Shown here in pieces: positions 20,746-31,411 of a stretch of DNA of 64,000 nucleotides. The stretch comes from Ichthyophis bannanicus (Eukaryota; Chordata; Amphibia; Gymnophiona; Ichthyophiidae), in assembly GCA_033557465.1 (NCBI GenBank), contig CM066043.1:78460662-78524661 (forward strand), written 5' to 3'. The notes beneath the pieces were generated by a model, which saw only the letters and a program-made list of their open reading frames with translations, searched no databases and had not been told where the DNA came from. Position 1 is the stretch's first letter, and each line of letters begins with the position of its first letter. The translations under genes were made by a program, and so were the position numbers.

Positions 20746-22311
20746 TATCCAAAAATTCCAAAAGGCACACACTCAAATATAAAAGACATAACAGTATATA
20801 AATTGGTGAATGTTTTTGTATCAACTTCTATGTCCAAATACTGCTGTGCTTCACACTGCATATTCTTAATGTCTCAGTATTAACGGGCCGGTGTTCACCG
20901 TGACACAACATCACAAACACCAATACTCAATGCCCTTTTTACATCAACGACCTCCCACACAGAATCCCCAGACTAATCAAGAGAAAAGCCGCAATAAATC
21001 AACTTAGCTTGCAAACAATTCAGCTTAACGCGGTCTTTTCAGCCCCAATGCCTCAGTTTAAGCGCTAATGAGCGTTTCGCCAGATATGTTGCTTCCTCAA
21101 GGGGACAACTAAAAATACAAACATACAGCAATCAGTATCAAAGACATCTATCCAAAATCACATATAACTAATATGACAAGTTAAAAACACTCACTCACCC
21201 CAACATATCAGGGTGTTGCACTTTAAACAACCAGCTGTATATCCCAACGACACTGCATCAACCAGCCCACCAGCTTCACACTAACACGCATGCACCCATC
21301 ACGCTTCAACTCCCTTTTTCTAGTGTATCCTCTCCTATTACGTCATCACACCTACAAGTCAGCTAACTCCACCCCTAATCTTAAACCGACTCAAATACAG
21401 CTACCCCACTCGATCTGAGCATTCAAACCTTCGGGGGCCACAGTACCAACTGTAAAAATCCACCTCTGCTCACATAACACTAAAGACTGTTCCCTGGAAC
21501 GCCCTTCTCTACCCACTAGCACCTGATCAAGAAACACATTGTACCTCCGAAAATGAATGACCCTTCTCACAGCAATGTAATACTATCGGAGCTTCCAGCA
21601 CCTTGCAAGAAATCCTACTCTTATGTTCTAAAATACGCTTCCTAAACGATCTATTCGTTTTACCTATATATAATAATCCACAATGGCACAAGATACCATA
21701 TACTACTGAGCAAGAGCCACACGAAGTATATGTTTTTTCAATCTAAAAAAAACTTACCTCTATAGGTCAGATGGGACATATTGCTAGACACATCACATTC
21801 TGAACAGTTCCCACAAGAAACATGACCTTGCTCCACACCCGATCTCTCCAGGGGGCATAAACTGAGGGACATAAATAATCCTGCAAGTTGTGCTGCCGTT
21901 TCCATACACACCTAATCGATTTTTTCCTCTAAACCTCAAATAATATTAATCACTTTCATATGTCTCTTAATACTACGTTGAATCTGAAAACTAAATGGAG
22001 AAAATTTTGAAATTAAATTTATTTGATCCTCATCATCACGATCAGTCTTTTTACAGGGGGTCAACAGCAAGGCCCTATTACTAAATGATGCCCTTCTAAA
22101 AGCCTTCTGGACAACCCTCTTGGGATACCCCCTTGCCTAAAACCCTGTTGCCGAAAGTCTAGATCATCAGAGCAATTCCTCCGATATCGCACAAATTGCA
22201 AAAAAGGTAACTATCCCGTAGACGAAAAGGGTGCGCACTATCATAGTGCAAAAACGTGTTTGTCAGTGGGTTTCCTATGCACCGAGGTAATCCAGCTATT
22301 TAAACCCTTCC
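20746..22311 (-). repeat. Inverted arm of the PLE: antisense GIY-YIG region and 3' UTR
   Basis: Shared blocks with the right arm include GGGTGTTGCAC at 21210 (against 24061), the GAATTGTTTGCAAGCTAAG region, CACGGTGAACACCGGCCC, and the coding part around CATGACCTTGCTCCACACCC. It joins the forward unit within about 10 bp of 22311. Confidence 0.85.
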
Positions 22312-23892
22312 GATTGTGGCCAGTTGTGTCCACAAGGGGCACAGTGTTGGAGCCGTTGTCAGTGTTTGATTCTTTTTTACGTCCGTTGTTGTTGGATATC
22401 CCGTCTTACTTGAGAGATACTACTCATTTTTTGAAAATTCTGAATGAACACTCGACTTTGGCAGGTTCCTCAGCTGTTCTGCTAGTTATGCTAGATGTTA
22501 CGTCATTGTATACCTCGATTCCTCAGGTGGCAGCTTATCAGGTTGTTAAAAGTGGACTTCGTGGTCAAGGGGATTTATCAGCTGAGATGATTAAATTCTT
22601 GTTACAGCTAGCTGAGTTAGCTATTTTTCAGAATTATTTCATTTTTGAAGATATTATTTACCATCAGATCTCCGGAGGGGCGACGGTGGCGCCTTCTATC
22701 GCTAACCTATTCATGGGTTTGTTTGAATCACAGTGGATTTCCGGATCCCCGTTTGCGTCTCATATTAAGCTGTGGAGCCGTTTTATCGATGATGTGTTTG
22801 TTTTGTAGGATGGCTCTGAAACTATTTTTCAGGAATTTCTAGTCTGGCTTAATAGCTGTGATAATAATCATTTCACGAGTACTTTTAACACCAATGAAAG
22901 TATTTTTCTATGTGACGATTCAGAAGGATTTAAATAGCTGGATTACCTCGGTGCATAGGAAACCCACTGACAGAAACACATTTTTGCAATATGATAGTGC
23001 GCACCCTCTTCATCTACGGGATAGTTTACCTTTTTCGCAATTTGTGCGATATCGGAGGAATTGCTCTGATGATCTAGACTTTCGGCAACAATCTAAAATC
23101 TTAGCGAAAGGGTTTTTGGCAAGGGGGTATCCCAAGAGGGTTGTCCAGAAGGCTTTTAGAAGGGCATCATTTAGTAAAAGGGCCTTGCTGTTGACCCCCC
23201 GTAAAAAGACTGATTGTGATGATGAGGATCAAATAAATTTAATTTCAAAATTTTCTCCGTTTAGTATTCAGATTCAACGTAGTATTAAGAGACATATGAA
23301 GGTGATTAATATTATTTCAGGTTTAGAGGAAAAATCGATTAGGTGTGTATGGAAACGGCAGCGCAACTTGCAGGATTATTTATGTCCCTCAGTACTACGC
23401 CCCCTGGAGAGATCGGGTGTGGAGCAAGGTCATGTTTCTTGTGGGAACTGTTCAGTATGTGATGTGTCTAGCAATATGTCCCATCTGACCTATAGAGGTA
23501 AGTTTTTTGTTTTTGTTTTGTTTTGTGGGGGTTTTTTTTTTTTGAATAAACATACTTTGTGTGGCTCTTGCTCAGTAGTATATGGTATCTTGTGCCCTTG
23601 TGGATTATTATATATAGGTAAAACTAATAGATCATATAGGTAGCGTATTTTAGAACATAAGAGTAGGATTTCTTGCAAGGTGCTGGAAGCTCCAATAGTA
23701 TTACATTGCTGTGAGAAGGGTCATTCATTTTCGGAGTTACAATGTGTTTGTCTTGATCAGGTGCTAGTGGGTAGAGAAGGGGGTTCCAGGGGACAGTCTT
23801 TAGTGTTATGTAAGCAGAGGTCGATTTTTACAGTTGGTACTGTGGCCCCCAAAGGTTTGAATGCTCAGATCGAGTGGGGTAGCTGTATTTGA
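22312..23892 (+). pseudogene. PLE reverse transcriptase plus GIY-YIG endonuclease (broken)
   Basis: The RT part begins at WPVVSTRGTVLEPLSVFDSF and carries MLDVTSLYTSIPQ, SGGATVAPSIANLFMGLFE and the catalytic RFIDDVFVL. The next codon is TAG where related RTs have Trp. After a frame change near 22860 the RT thumb follows: LNSWITSVHRKPTDRNTFLQY, GYPKRVVQKAFRRA. Then come a Cys cluster (CGNCSVCDVSSNMSHLTYRG) and the endonuclease core CSVVYGILCPCGLLYIGKTNRS, with the GIY-YIG tyrosines as VVYGI and LLYIG. A TAG at 23641 separates it from RILEHKSRI. PLEs use this endonuclease for target-primed insertion. Three or more disablements are present. Confidence 0.9.
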
Positions 23893-24548
23893 GTCGGTTT
23901 AAGATTAGGGGTGGAGTTAGCTGACTTGTAGGTGTGATGACGTAATAGGAGAGGATACATTAGAAAAAGGGAGTTGAAGCATGATGGGTGCATGCACGGT
24001 GGTGTGAAGCTGGTGGACTGGTTGAAGCAGTGCCGTTGGGATATACAGCTGGTTGTTTAACGTGCAACACCCTGATATGTTGGGGTGAGAGAGTGTTTTT
24101 AACTTGTCGTATTAGTTATATGTGATTTTGGATAGATGGCTTTGATACTGATTTGCTGTATGTTTGTATTTTTAGTTGTCCCCCTGAGGAAGCGACATTT
24201 CTGGAGAAATGCTCATTAGCGCTTAAACTGAGGCGCTGGGGCTGAAAAGACCGCGTTAAACTGAATTGTTTGCAAGCTAAGTTGATTTCTTGCGGCTTTT
24301 CTCTTGATTAGTCTGGGGATTCTGTGTGGGAGGTCGTTGATGTGAAAAGGGCATTGAGTATTGGTGTTTGTGATGTTGTGTCACGGTGAACACCGGCCCA
24401 TTAATACTGAGACCTTCCGACATCAAGAATATCCAGTGTGAAGTACAGCAGTATTTGGACATAGAAGTTGATACACAAACATTCACCAATTTATATACTG
24501 TTATGTCTTGTTATATTTGAGTGTGTGTCTTTTGGATTTTTTAGTGGG

Positions 24549-24587
24549 GAATATTCAGAGGTATTTGGATAGAACCTCTGAATATTC
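24549..24587. repeat. Small perfect hairpin at the PLE 3' flank
   Basis: GAATATTCAGAGGT (24549-24562) pairs perfectly with ACCTCTGAATATTC (24574-24587) across an 11-nt loop. It sits just outside the PLE right arm. Confidence 0.8.
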
Positions 24588-24634
24588 TCTCCAACTGTCT
24601 TGGCTCTATCTGGATAGTGCCAGGTGGTCTGGGG

Positions 24635-24960
24635 CACTGTTCCCTCTAAGCTGTGCGTGTGTGCGCACGCACATACTTTATAACAGAGCGCACAAAAATT
24701 ACGGTTCTGATTCTGATAGAAAACAACACAGACGTCTTAAAATTTAAAAGTTGTTGTGTATTTACGTTTTTCACAAGTTCTACAATATTTTCTAGTGCAA
24801 TCAATGTAGTGTACATACTGTATTCTGACGTGTAGTCAAATTTTAAAGTATATAACTCCGAGTGTCGTTATGTGGCGCACAAAAATTTAACCTTCCTTCA
24901 AAAGCTGCACAGCTGATATTTTATGCGCACACAGCCTACAGAAAATTAGAGGGAACATTG
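24635..24960. mobile_element. hAT-type MITE with perfect 8-bp TSD
   Basis: The left terminus CACTGTTCCCTCTAA and the right terminus, reverse-complemented to CAATGTTCCCTCTAA, form a 15-bp TIR with one mismatch. GTCTGGGG is duplicated exactly at 24627-24634 and 24961-24968. TIRs beginning CA.TG with 8-bp duplications are the hAT signature. At 326 bp it has no coding capacity. Confidence 0.9.
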
Positions 24961-24968
24961 GTCTGGGG

Positions 24969-25195
24969 AGAGAGTTTGAGCGGAGCCAGCATTTATCAGG
25001 ATAAATTTGCGCTAAAAAAGCTGTCCTAAATTTACCAAGTTAACTACCCTGATAGCGGACTTAATATTGTCGTCATCTAGATAGCATTGGCAGTAGTGCT
25101 GAATGCAGATATTCATTGCCAGCCACCCTCCAGGTCCTGGTTCAAGAATATCTAGATTTTCATCCACTGTTGCTGGCATTTAAAAAAAAAAAACA
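24969..25195. other. No feature recognised
   Basis: Mixed sequence ending in a short A-run (about 25183-25194) next to a decayed SINE. No coding or structural signal is seen. Confidence 0.4.
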
Positions 25196-25199
25196 TTGA

Positions 25200-25345
25200 C
25201 CACGGAGGCTAAATATTAATCCATAAGCTCACACCTGAGGCAATGGAGAGTTAAGTGACATGACCAAGGTGGGTGAGTGAAAGTGAGATTTGTACCCTAG
25301 CTTCCCTGGTTCTTAGCCCATTGCTTTCACAGCTGGGCCGCTCAT
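25200..25345 (-). mobile_element. Decayed tRNA-derived SINE (minus strand)
   Basis: CAATGGAGAGTTAAGTGACATGACC is the reverse of the SINE body block seen at 6680 and 8340. It is followed by a B-box-like GAGATTTGTACCC and a head ending near TTTCACAGCTGGGCCGCTC. It is more diverged than the other copies. Confidence 0.6.
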
Positions 25346-25520
25346 GTTTAATTTTGTCATGTACAAAATACACCTCATGCATTTCTAAGTTACGTTTTTC
25401 AAAGCATTAATAAATGCTAATCTGTTTCTGTCGGGTACAAATCCTTGGAGAACTGTTTACCTCTCCGCACTGTGAAAATTTTACCATTTTGTTGTCCTCT
25501 TTTTCTATCCTCTACCAGTT

Positions 25521-26945
25521 GTTGTTGTTGTTGTTAAGTGCTGTCGAGTCTGAGTCGACTCATGGCGACCCTCTGGATAGCTATCCTAAATTGTGTTCGG
25601 TCTTCAGTCAGGCGGCTCATTGTTGACAGACTGGTAACCCGTAGCTGCTGTTATTGTATCGATCCATCTCATTGCTGGCCTTCCCCTTTTGCGTTGACCT
25701 TCTATCTTGCCAAGCATGATGTCTTTCTCTAATGATCTCTCTCTCCGCATGATGTGTCCAAAGTATGAAAGTCGAAGTCTTGTCTTCTGAGCTTCTAAAG
25801 GAAGCTTAGGTTTGATCTCCTCTAGTACAGACTGGTTTGTTCTTTGGGCAGTCCATGGTATACACAGTATTCGCCGCCAGCACCATAATTCAAAGGCATC
25901 AATTGTCTTCCTGTCTATCTTTTTCACTGTCCAGCTTTCACATCCATATGATGTTATTGAAAATACCATGGCTTGAACAAGTTGAATCTTTGTATGGAGA
26001 GAGACATCTCTGCTCTTGAGAATCTTATATAGGTCTTTCATAGCCATTCTGCAAAGAGCAATGTGTCATCTGATTTCTTGACTGCTTGTTGCTTCTTTAT
26101 TGATAGTTGATCCAAGTAGGTTAAAGTTATTCACGATTTCAATTTCTTCTCCTTCGACAATGAACCTGTTGATTATGCCAGTTGTGATCTTTGTCTTCTT
26201 TACATTAAGGTGCAGGCCCATTTTGAGACTATGTTCTTTGATTGTGAGAAGCAAATGTTTCAGATCATCTTCACTTTCTGCCAGTAATGTGGTATCATCA
26301 GCATAGCGAAGGTTGTTGATGAGTCTTCCACCAATCTTCACACCTCTGTTGTCTTCATACAATCCTGCTTCTCTGATGATTTGTTCTGCATATAAATTAA
26401 ACAGGTAGGAGGAAAGTATGCAGCCTTGTCTTACACCTTTGCTTATTTTAAACCATTCTGTTTCTCTTTGTTCCGTTCGAACTGTTGCTTCTTGATCAAT
26501 GTACAGATTGTGCAAGAGAACGATCAGATGTTCTGGTATACCCATGCTTCTTAATGTGGCCCAGAGTTTCTCATGGTTTACACAGTCAAAAGCTTTGCTA
26601 TAGTCGATAAAGCACAAATAGATATCCTTTTGGTATTCTTTAGTCTTTTCAAGGATCCATCTCACATCCGCAATGATGTCTCTCGTTCCTCGCCCTTTTC
26701 TGAACCCTGCTTGCACTTCAGGTAGTTCTTGTTCCAGGTATGATTGTAGTCTCTTTTGAATAATCTTCAGTAGAATCTTGCTGGCATGTGGGATCAGAGC
26801 GATTGTGCGATAATTTCCACAGTCAGTTGGATCACCTTTCTTTAGTATTGGTATAAACACAGATCTTTTCCAGTCAGTTGGCCATGATGCTGTCTTCCAT
26901 ATTTCTTGGCCGAGCCTTGTAAGTACAGTAACAGCTGCATCAGAT
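25521..26945 (-). mobile_element. BovB/RTE-type LINE, 5'-truncated (minus strand)
   Basis: The 3' tail (GTT repeats on the plus strand) starts at 25521. The 5' break at 26945 corresponds to the RT N-terminal region. The flanking octamer TACCAGTT at 25513-25520 and 26946-26953 is a plausible TSD. It is the same family as the copy at 17085. Confidence 0.9.
25604..26860 (-). pseudogene. BovB RT and C-terminal domain (two frames)
   Basis: Frame 26860-26066 has FIPILKKGDPTDCGNYRTIALIP, FIDYSKAFDCVNHEKLW, GVRQGCILSSYLFNLYAE and NNLRYADDTTLLAES, with the catalytic YADD intact. Frame 26047-25604 has the C-terminal GCESWTVKKIDRKTIDAFELWCWRR block. A frame change near 26050-26066 separates them and the endonuclease is absent. 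Confidence 0.9.
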
Positions 26946-26953
26946 TACCAGTT

Positions 26954-28049
26954 ACTTATCCAGAATGGGACAGTTTCCTATACCATGAGTTTACAAATTT
27001 TGCTCAGGAGTCAAACATTTTCTGAAAATCTAGATACAAGCACAGCACACTTTATCAAAATACACCCAATATCTGGAAACATCAAGGTCCCCAGCCCCCC
27101 TTCCATATGTGGAAAAATCTATTTGGAATCTGGCATCATGTAAAGCCATAATACCTAAGCCTTGTCCTGTCTTATTCACAAGCCATTAATGTGCAGATGT
27201 AGCCATAGTACGTCAACAGTACAGCTTCTTTATCCCCAGTATTTTATGGCAGTGATGAGCTTGGCAGAAAAAGGGCCAAGAGACCTTTAAGCACTAAATA
27301 TTATGCAAGCACGGAGGTGCATGCTGGAAAATTGAAAAGTACTGGAAAAGCTAATCTCTCAAAGAACCTTCTTTCTTCAGAAAAATGCCCAAGGGTGCAA
27401 AGACATATATGTTAACCATTCAGCAGAAAGTGGTAGTGCAGCATTGCTTCTGTCTTTGTTTGAAGCCTAACAGAATATATGCTGAAAATTCAGATCTAGG
27501 AAACCACAATCCAGCCAACTGCAAGATTGGGTTGTTGCTGGACAATTGCTATTCAGCTGGATGCTGAAAAATGGGTTACATGCAACGTGTTCATTGCCTT
27601 CTTGCTGCTCAGAGCTGCTTCCCTTATTCACCTAATTGATCAAGAAGCCATTTATTCTAGAACCAGGCACTATGTTAATAGAGAGGGCTGTTTTCAGCAC
27701 CAGTATTCTCTTTTCCTACAAACTGCTGAGAAGCATGTGCTTGAGGTAAAGTCATACACACTCATCAGGTAACTACTGTGCCACCGTACAGGCTGACTAT
27801 CTTGACATGCATGCCATGCAGCTATGTATAAAGTAACGATGGAGAAAGACAAGAAGTGTGGTTTTTACTGCTTGTAAAGCAAGTGCCATAAAAAGCCCTG
27901 TGCTCCTGGAACAGACAAGAGTCCTTAAGCTATGAACATGCACAGCAATATCTACAGCACCCATCATTCAGTTCCCTTCTTGATACTCCAGTTACCATAT
28001 CGACCATGCACCTGGCTCTAACCGAACACCAGGCAGCTTGATTTCCTTA
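26954..28049. other. About 1.1 kb with nothing recognised
   Basis: I find no gene, terminal repeats or RNA signals here. Short frames (for example 27385-27567) have no recognisable similarity. A faint CR1-like antisense resemblance near 26990-27040 is too weak to call. Confidence 0.4.
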
Positions 28050-28051
28050 TA

Positions 28052-29357
28052 CGAGGTGTGACAAAAAAAACTAGACTGTGGCATCCATGCCCAAGACACA
28101 ATGCCAGTTGGCTAACCACTTATGTCACTGTGTTGTGCAACATCTCGCCACTAATCTGCTATAATATTTTTCATCTCTCTCACTCTGTTTTTCTTTATCA
28201 GTTTTTTTTGTAGCACACTGCTCCGTCGCTTTGTCAAGCAACTGGAGGTGGCAGAAATATGGAGCAAAGAATCAACTTGAAATTTCTTAAGTTGGAGAAG
28301 GGCCCAACTGAGTGTCTCCAACTTTTCCAAAAGGCTTATGGAGAAGATGCAATGTCAAGGCCGCGAGTCTTCAAGTGGCACAAACTCTTCAAGACTGGCC
28401 GCGAGGAGGTGGAGGATGACCCAAGTCAGGACGGCCTTCCACGACAGACGGCTGAGAACATTGACAGAGTGAACCAGCTAGTGCGGAGCAATTGCAGATT
28501 GACGGTGCGGATGACAGCTGAGGAGCTCAGCCTGAACAGGGAGTCAGTGTGGACCATCTTGGTGCAGGAGCTGGGGATGCGGAAGGTGTGCGCTAAGATG
28601 GTGCCCAAGCTTTTATCGGATGACCAGAAGGAATACCGGGTCAGTGTTTGTCGAGACTCGCTAGAGAAGATCGGAGAAGATCCAGAGTTCGTTGGCCGAG
28701 TCATCACAGGAGATGAGACTTGGGTCTTCCAGTATGACCCTGAAAGTAACAGACAGACAGAGCCTGCAGTGGAAAACTCGACTGTCACCCAGACCCAAGA
28801 AGGTGCATGTCCAAATCAAGGATCAAGGTCATGCTGATTGCATTTTTTGACCAGAAGGGAGTGGTCCATCATGAGTTTGTGCCTGAGGGTCAGACAGGCA
28901 ACCAGCAGGTCCTCAATCACCTCCATGACCATGTTTGGCGCAGCAGGCAGGCTCTATGGAGAGAGAAGTCATGGCTGCTCCACCACGACAACATGCTTGC
29001 ACACACCACGCTCAGTGTGAGGCAGTTCTTGGCCAACAAACAGATCACAGCTCTCGACTACTCTCCTTATTCCCCAGATCTCGCACCATGCGACTTCTGG
29101 CTCTTCCCCAGGCTGAAGACTGTGCTCAAAGGAACTCATTTTGCCTCTGTAGAAGAAATCAAGGCCACTGTGACGAGGGAGCTGAGGGACTTCAAGGAGG
29201 AGGACTTTACCAAGTGCTTCCGTACGTGGCAGAAGCGAATGCAGAAGTACATTAACTCTGGGGGGGATTACTTTGAAGGGAACGATGTATAATTTCTCTG
29301 TAGATTTTGTAATAAAATATTTATGGGACAGTATCGTTTCTTTTTTGTCACACCTCG
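28052..29357 (+). mobile_element. mariner-type DNA transposon (full length)
   Basis: Both ends carry CGAGGTGTGACAAAAAA, inverted, flanked by TA dinucleotides (28050-28051 and 29358-29359). The 1,306-bp length is typical of mariner. An AATAAAATATTTATGGGACA segment lies just inside the right ITR. Confidence 0.95.
28259..29292 (+). pseudogene. mariner transposase (DD34D), two close frameshifts
   Basis: The ATG at 28259 opens a 192-codon frame with the N-terminal HTH region (GPTECLQLFQKAYGEDAMSRPRVFKWH and LTVRMTAEELSLNRESV) and the first catalytic Asp in ITGDETWVFQYDPES. The second frame (28807-29292) has SKSRIKVMLIAFFDQKGVVHHEFVP, the second Asp in LLHHDNMLAHT and the third in SPDLAPCDFWLFPRLK. 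Those two Asp are 34 residues apart, the DD34D mariner signature. Frame shifts fall at a GACAGACAGA run (about 28752) and again near 28800. Catalytic residues are all kept. Confidence 0.92.
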
Positions 29358-29479
29358 TACATAACACTAATCCTTAGCTTCAAATAAATACATAGTTAGG
29401 TACTCCACATGTTTGGGCACCAACTTTTATTATTTTACAATCAAATGCTTTTTCTTTTTTTCCTTTTAACAGAATGGCC

Positions 29480-30180
29480 TTGGTCCCAACAATTTCTGAT
29501 ATAAGTGCTCCATTGTACACTGTAGCAACTAGCTCAACCATATTCACAAGTTTATTTGTATCTTCTGAGAATGCCTAAAGATTAGTGAGGCATGGCTTTC
29601 CTTTGCTAAATCCAAGCTAGCTTTTCACCATAAAGTTATGTTTATCTGCTAACTATACTGTATGTAGCTTGCAGTCTTCTGTCTGGCATAAACATGAGGC
29701 TCACTGATAGTTTCCTGGGTTAGACCTGGATGCTTTTTTTTTTTTTAAATTAGGCATGCATCAACTACCTTCCAGTTCTCTGATACAGAGATCTACAGTT
29801 TTAGATTAGGGTTATGTTTACTAAACATTAGCAAGTGCTATCTGTCACTGTTCCCATAGGAAAAGCATGGGTGCTTCAGAAAATGGGGCATGTTAATATT
29901 TAGTAAATGAGTCCCTTTGTGTTCACCCCATATTCCTAAAGAAGCTCATATCCTGGTGATTTTCTATTATTTAGTTTTAATTTGCTCTAGTACATCTTTC
30001 AGATTCACAGTGATTTGCTTCAGATCCTGTAAATAATTTACCTTAAAAAAAGGCCCCATTGCAGATATCCCCTCAACATCCTCATCAGTAAGGACCTGAA
30101 CAAAAATGTAATTTAGTTTTTCTGGTGTGATCCTATTCTCTCTAAGCATCCTTTTAACTTCCCCTCCCTCCATTTTAGAA
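29480..30180 (-). mobile_element. CR1-like LINE fragment (start of RT), minus strand
   Basis: The 68-codon frame 30173-29967 (LNYIFVQVLTDEDVEGISAMGPFF, QITVNLKDVLEQIKTK) resembles the stretch just before RT in CR1 pol. 29830-29560 resembles the antisense of the LTS..GKI / HGF..G RT region but is heavily broken. A small MITE (29809-29915) separates the two parts. The identification rests on weak similarity. Confidence 0.45.
29809..29915. mobile_element. Short MITE with TTTACTAAA-type TIR
   Basis: The left end GGGTTATGTTTACTAAACAT pairs imperfectly with the right end (reverse complement GGGACTCATTTACTAAATAT). It is about 107 bp long. The TIR resembles that of the large element at 52610-62917. 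No clear TSD is seen. Confidence 0.6.
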
Positions 30181-30189
30181 ATTTAGGGC

Positions 30190-30554
30190 TATAGAGTTGA
30201 AATGAAAAATGATGGAATTTTGATGGAACGGGTAGAAAGTGAGTATATGGAGGGGAGTACGGCATGGCAATATATTAGGGCTGGTATAGTTGAATGTTTG
30301 TTTCTGGTGGTAAAGTTTTAGAAATGTGCATAGACTTGTGTACTATGGATTTCATGAGGGGTTGTGAGGAGAGGGAATGAGGACAGCTGGTACTTATAAA
30401 AAACATTCAAATGCTAAGCATGCACTTAGGGGTGTTCAAGGGGATTAATTTAGTAGATTAAACTCAGCAGTTCAAGTGCTACATTACATTTTCAAATAAG
30501 ATGTTAACATTAGAAGGTAATGCTTTTGAACAAGAGTAAAAAAATCTTGAGTGC
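30190..30554. other. No feature recognised
   Basis: AT-rich sequence before the first LTR-like unit; no coding or repeat signal. Confidence 0.4.
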
Positions 30555-30558
30555 CTAC

Positions 30559-31411
30559 TGTCATGCAGCAGGGGCTGATGAAAGTAAAAATGCAGGAGAA
30601 GAAGCTGTTTTTCATGAGGAAAAAGATGTGCACAAGATGCAATATCCGCACAGAACAGCTAGAGGGAGCAGGCGTGCACTCACAGAGCCTGAGTGGACAC
30701 ACTTAGCTAATCGAGAGCACCTGACAGTCAGCCCGGAAAGCTCAAACACAGGAGAGCTTTATAAACGGAAGACTGGAGACTGGAGGGGGCAGAGCAGTGC
30801 TTGCAGGTGTGGAGCTGGAGGTAAAGCTGAAGGTTTACGAGAAAGAAGCACCACAAGCAAGGACCAAGCAGAAAGAAGCACTTGGGAAACTAGTGCTGGG
30901 CAAAGGAACAATCACCTTTGGAGGCAAAGCAGAGTGAAAGAGAGAAGCCTGCTTGGACCAGAGGAACCTGGGGCTAAACCGAAAGGTAACAGAAGCTTTC
31001 AGAGAGGAGCCTGGCACAGGGATTGTGTTCCTGAAGAACTACGGGAAGGAGGAAATCCCAGTTCTATATGCTGACTCTGTTTCTATGAAGAAAACCTTAC
31101 CTTATAAAAAGCCTTTTGAAAGTAATGCTAAACCTGTGAGAAAGGAAAGCAAAGCTACCTCTCATAAGCCAAGTAGCCAACGCCCGAGGGTAGGCCATGC
31201 TCATTGGCAAACACTAGAGGAACTCTTTAAACATCCAGAGAACAGGACTAGGGCCTGGCCAGAAATTATAGCCAGTGAAACCACTGATACAGACAGAGAT
31301 AATTCTGAGCCGATGTAAGTGGAACTTGTAGAGCCAAGCCTTTTGTCCCAGGAAGAGATGGACTGTTCTTTGTGTATTTCAGGCAGTGCAGAGTCACTGT
31401 TAAACCTGTGA
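30559..31411 (+). pseudogene. U3-encoded charged protein of LTR-like unit 1 (frameshift and stop)
   Basis: The frame is open from the first base of the unit (Cys-His-Ala-Ala...). It is collinear with unit 2 through ADES, VFH.EKD and a QYP..TARGS-like block. A frame change near 31000 leads into RPRVGHAHWQTLEELFKHPENR, and a TAA replaces the CAA of unit 2 just before VELVEP. The end SQEEMDCSLCISGSAESLLNL matches unit 2. It is rich in Lys, Glu, Ser and Arg, with no signal peptide, membrane segment or known domain visible. Function unknown. The absence of an early ATG suggests that the start codon lay upstream, in lost internal sequence. Confidence 0.6.

Larger units (their letters stand above)
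20746..24543 (+). mobile_element. Penelope-like element (PLE) fused head-to-head with an inverted copy of its 3' part
   Basis: The forward unit (22312-24543) is a 5'-truncated PLE with RT, GIY-YIG endonuclease and 3' UTR. The left part (20746-22311) is the reverse complement of about 22915-24543, so the locus is a 1.6-kb-armed inverted repeat with about 0.6 kb of RT core between the arms. The arms differ by scattered substitutions and small indels, including a T/G-rich insertion near 23505-23545 in the right arm only. Partial inverted or tandem copies are a known habit of PLEs. Confidence 0.88.

Noticed and set aside
23500..23580. Possible intron (GTAAG...CTCAG) in the PLE endonuclease region
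   Set aside because: Introns are known in Penelope, but the span includes conserved coding residues (TLCGSCSVVYG) and the T/G-rich part looks like a simple insertion. Not supportable without transcripts.
27385..27772. Short frames of 60-81 codons in unique sequence, possible host exon
   Set aside because: No similarity I recognise, no splice-site pattern that stands out, and length expected by chance.
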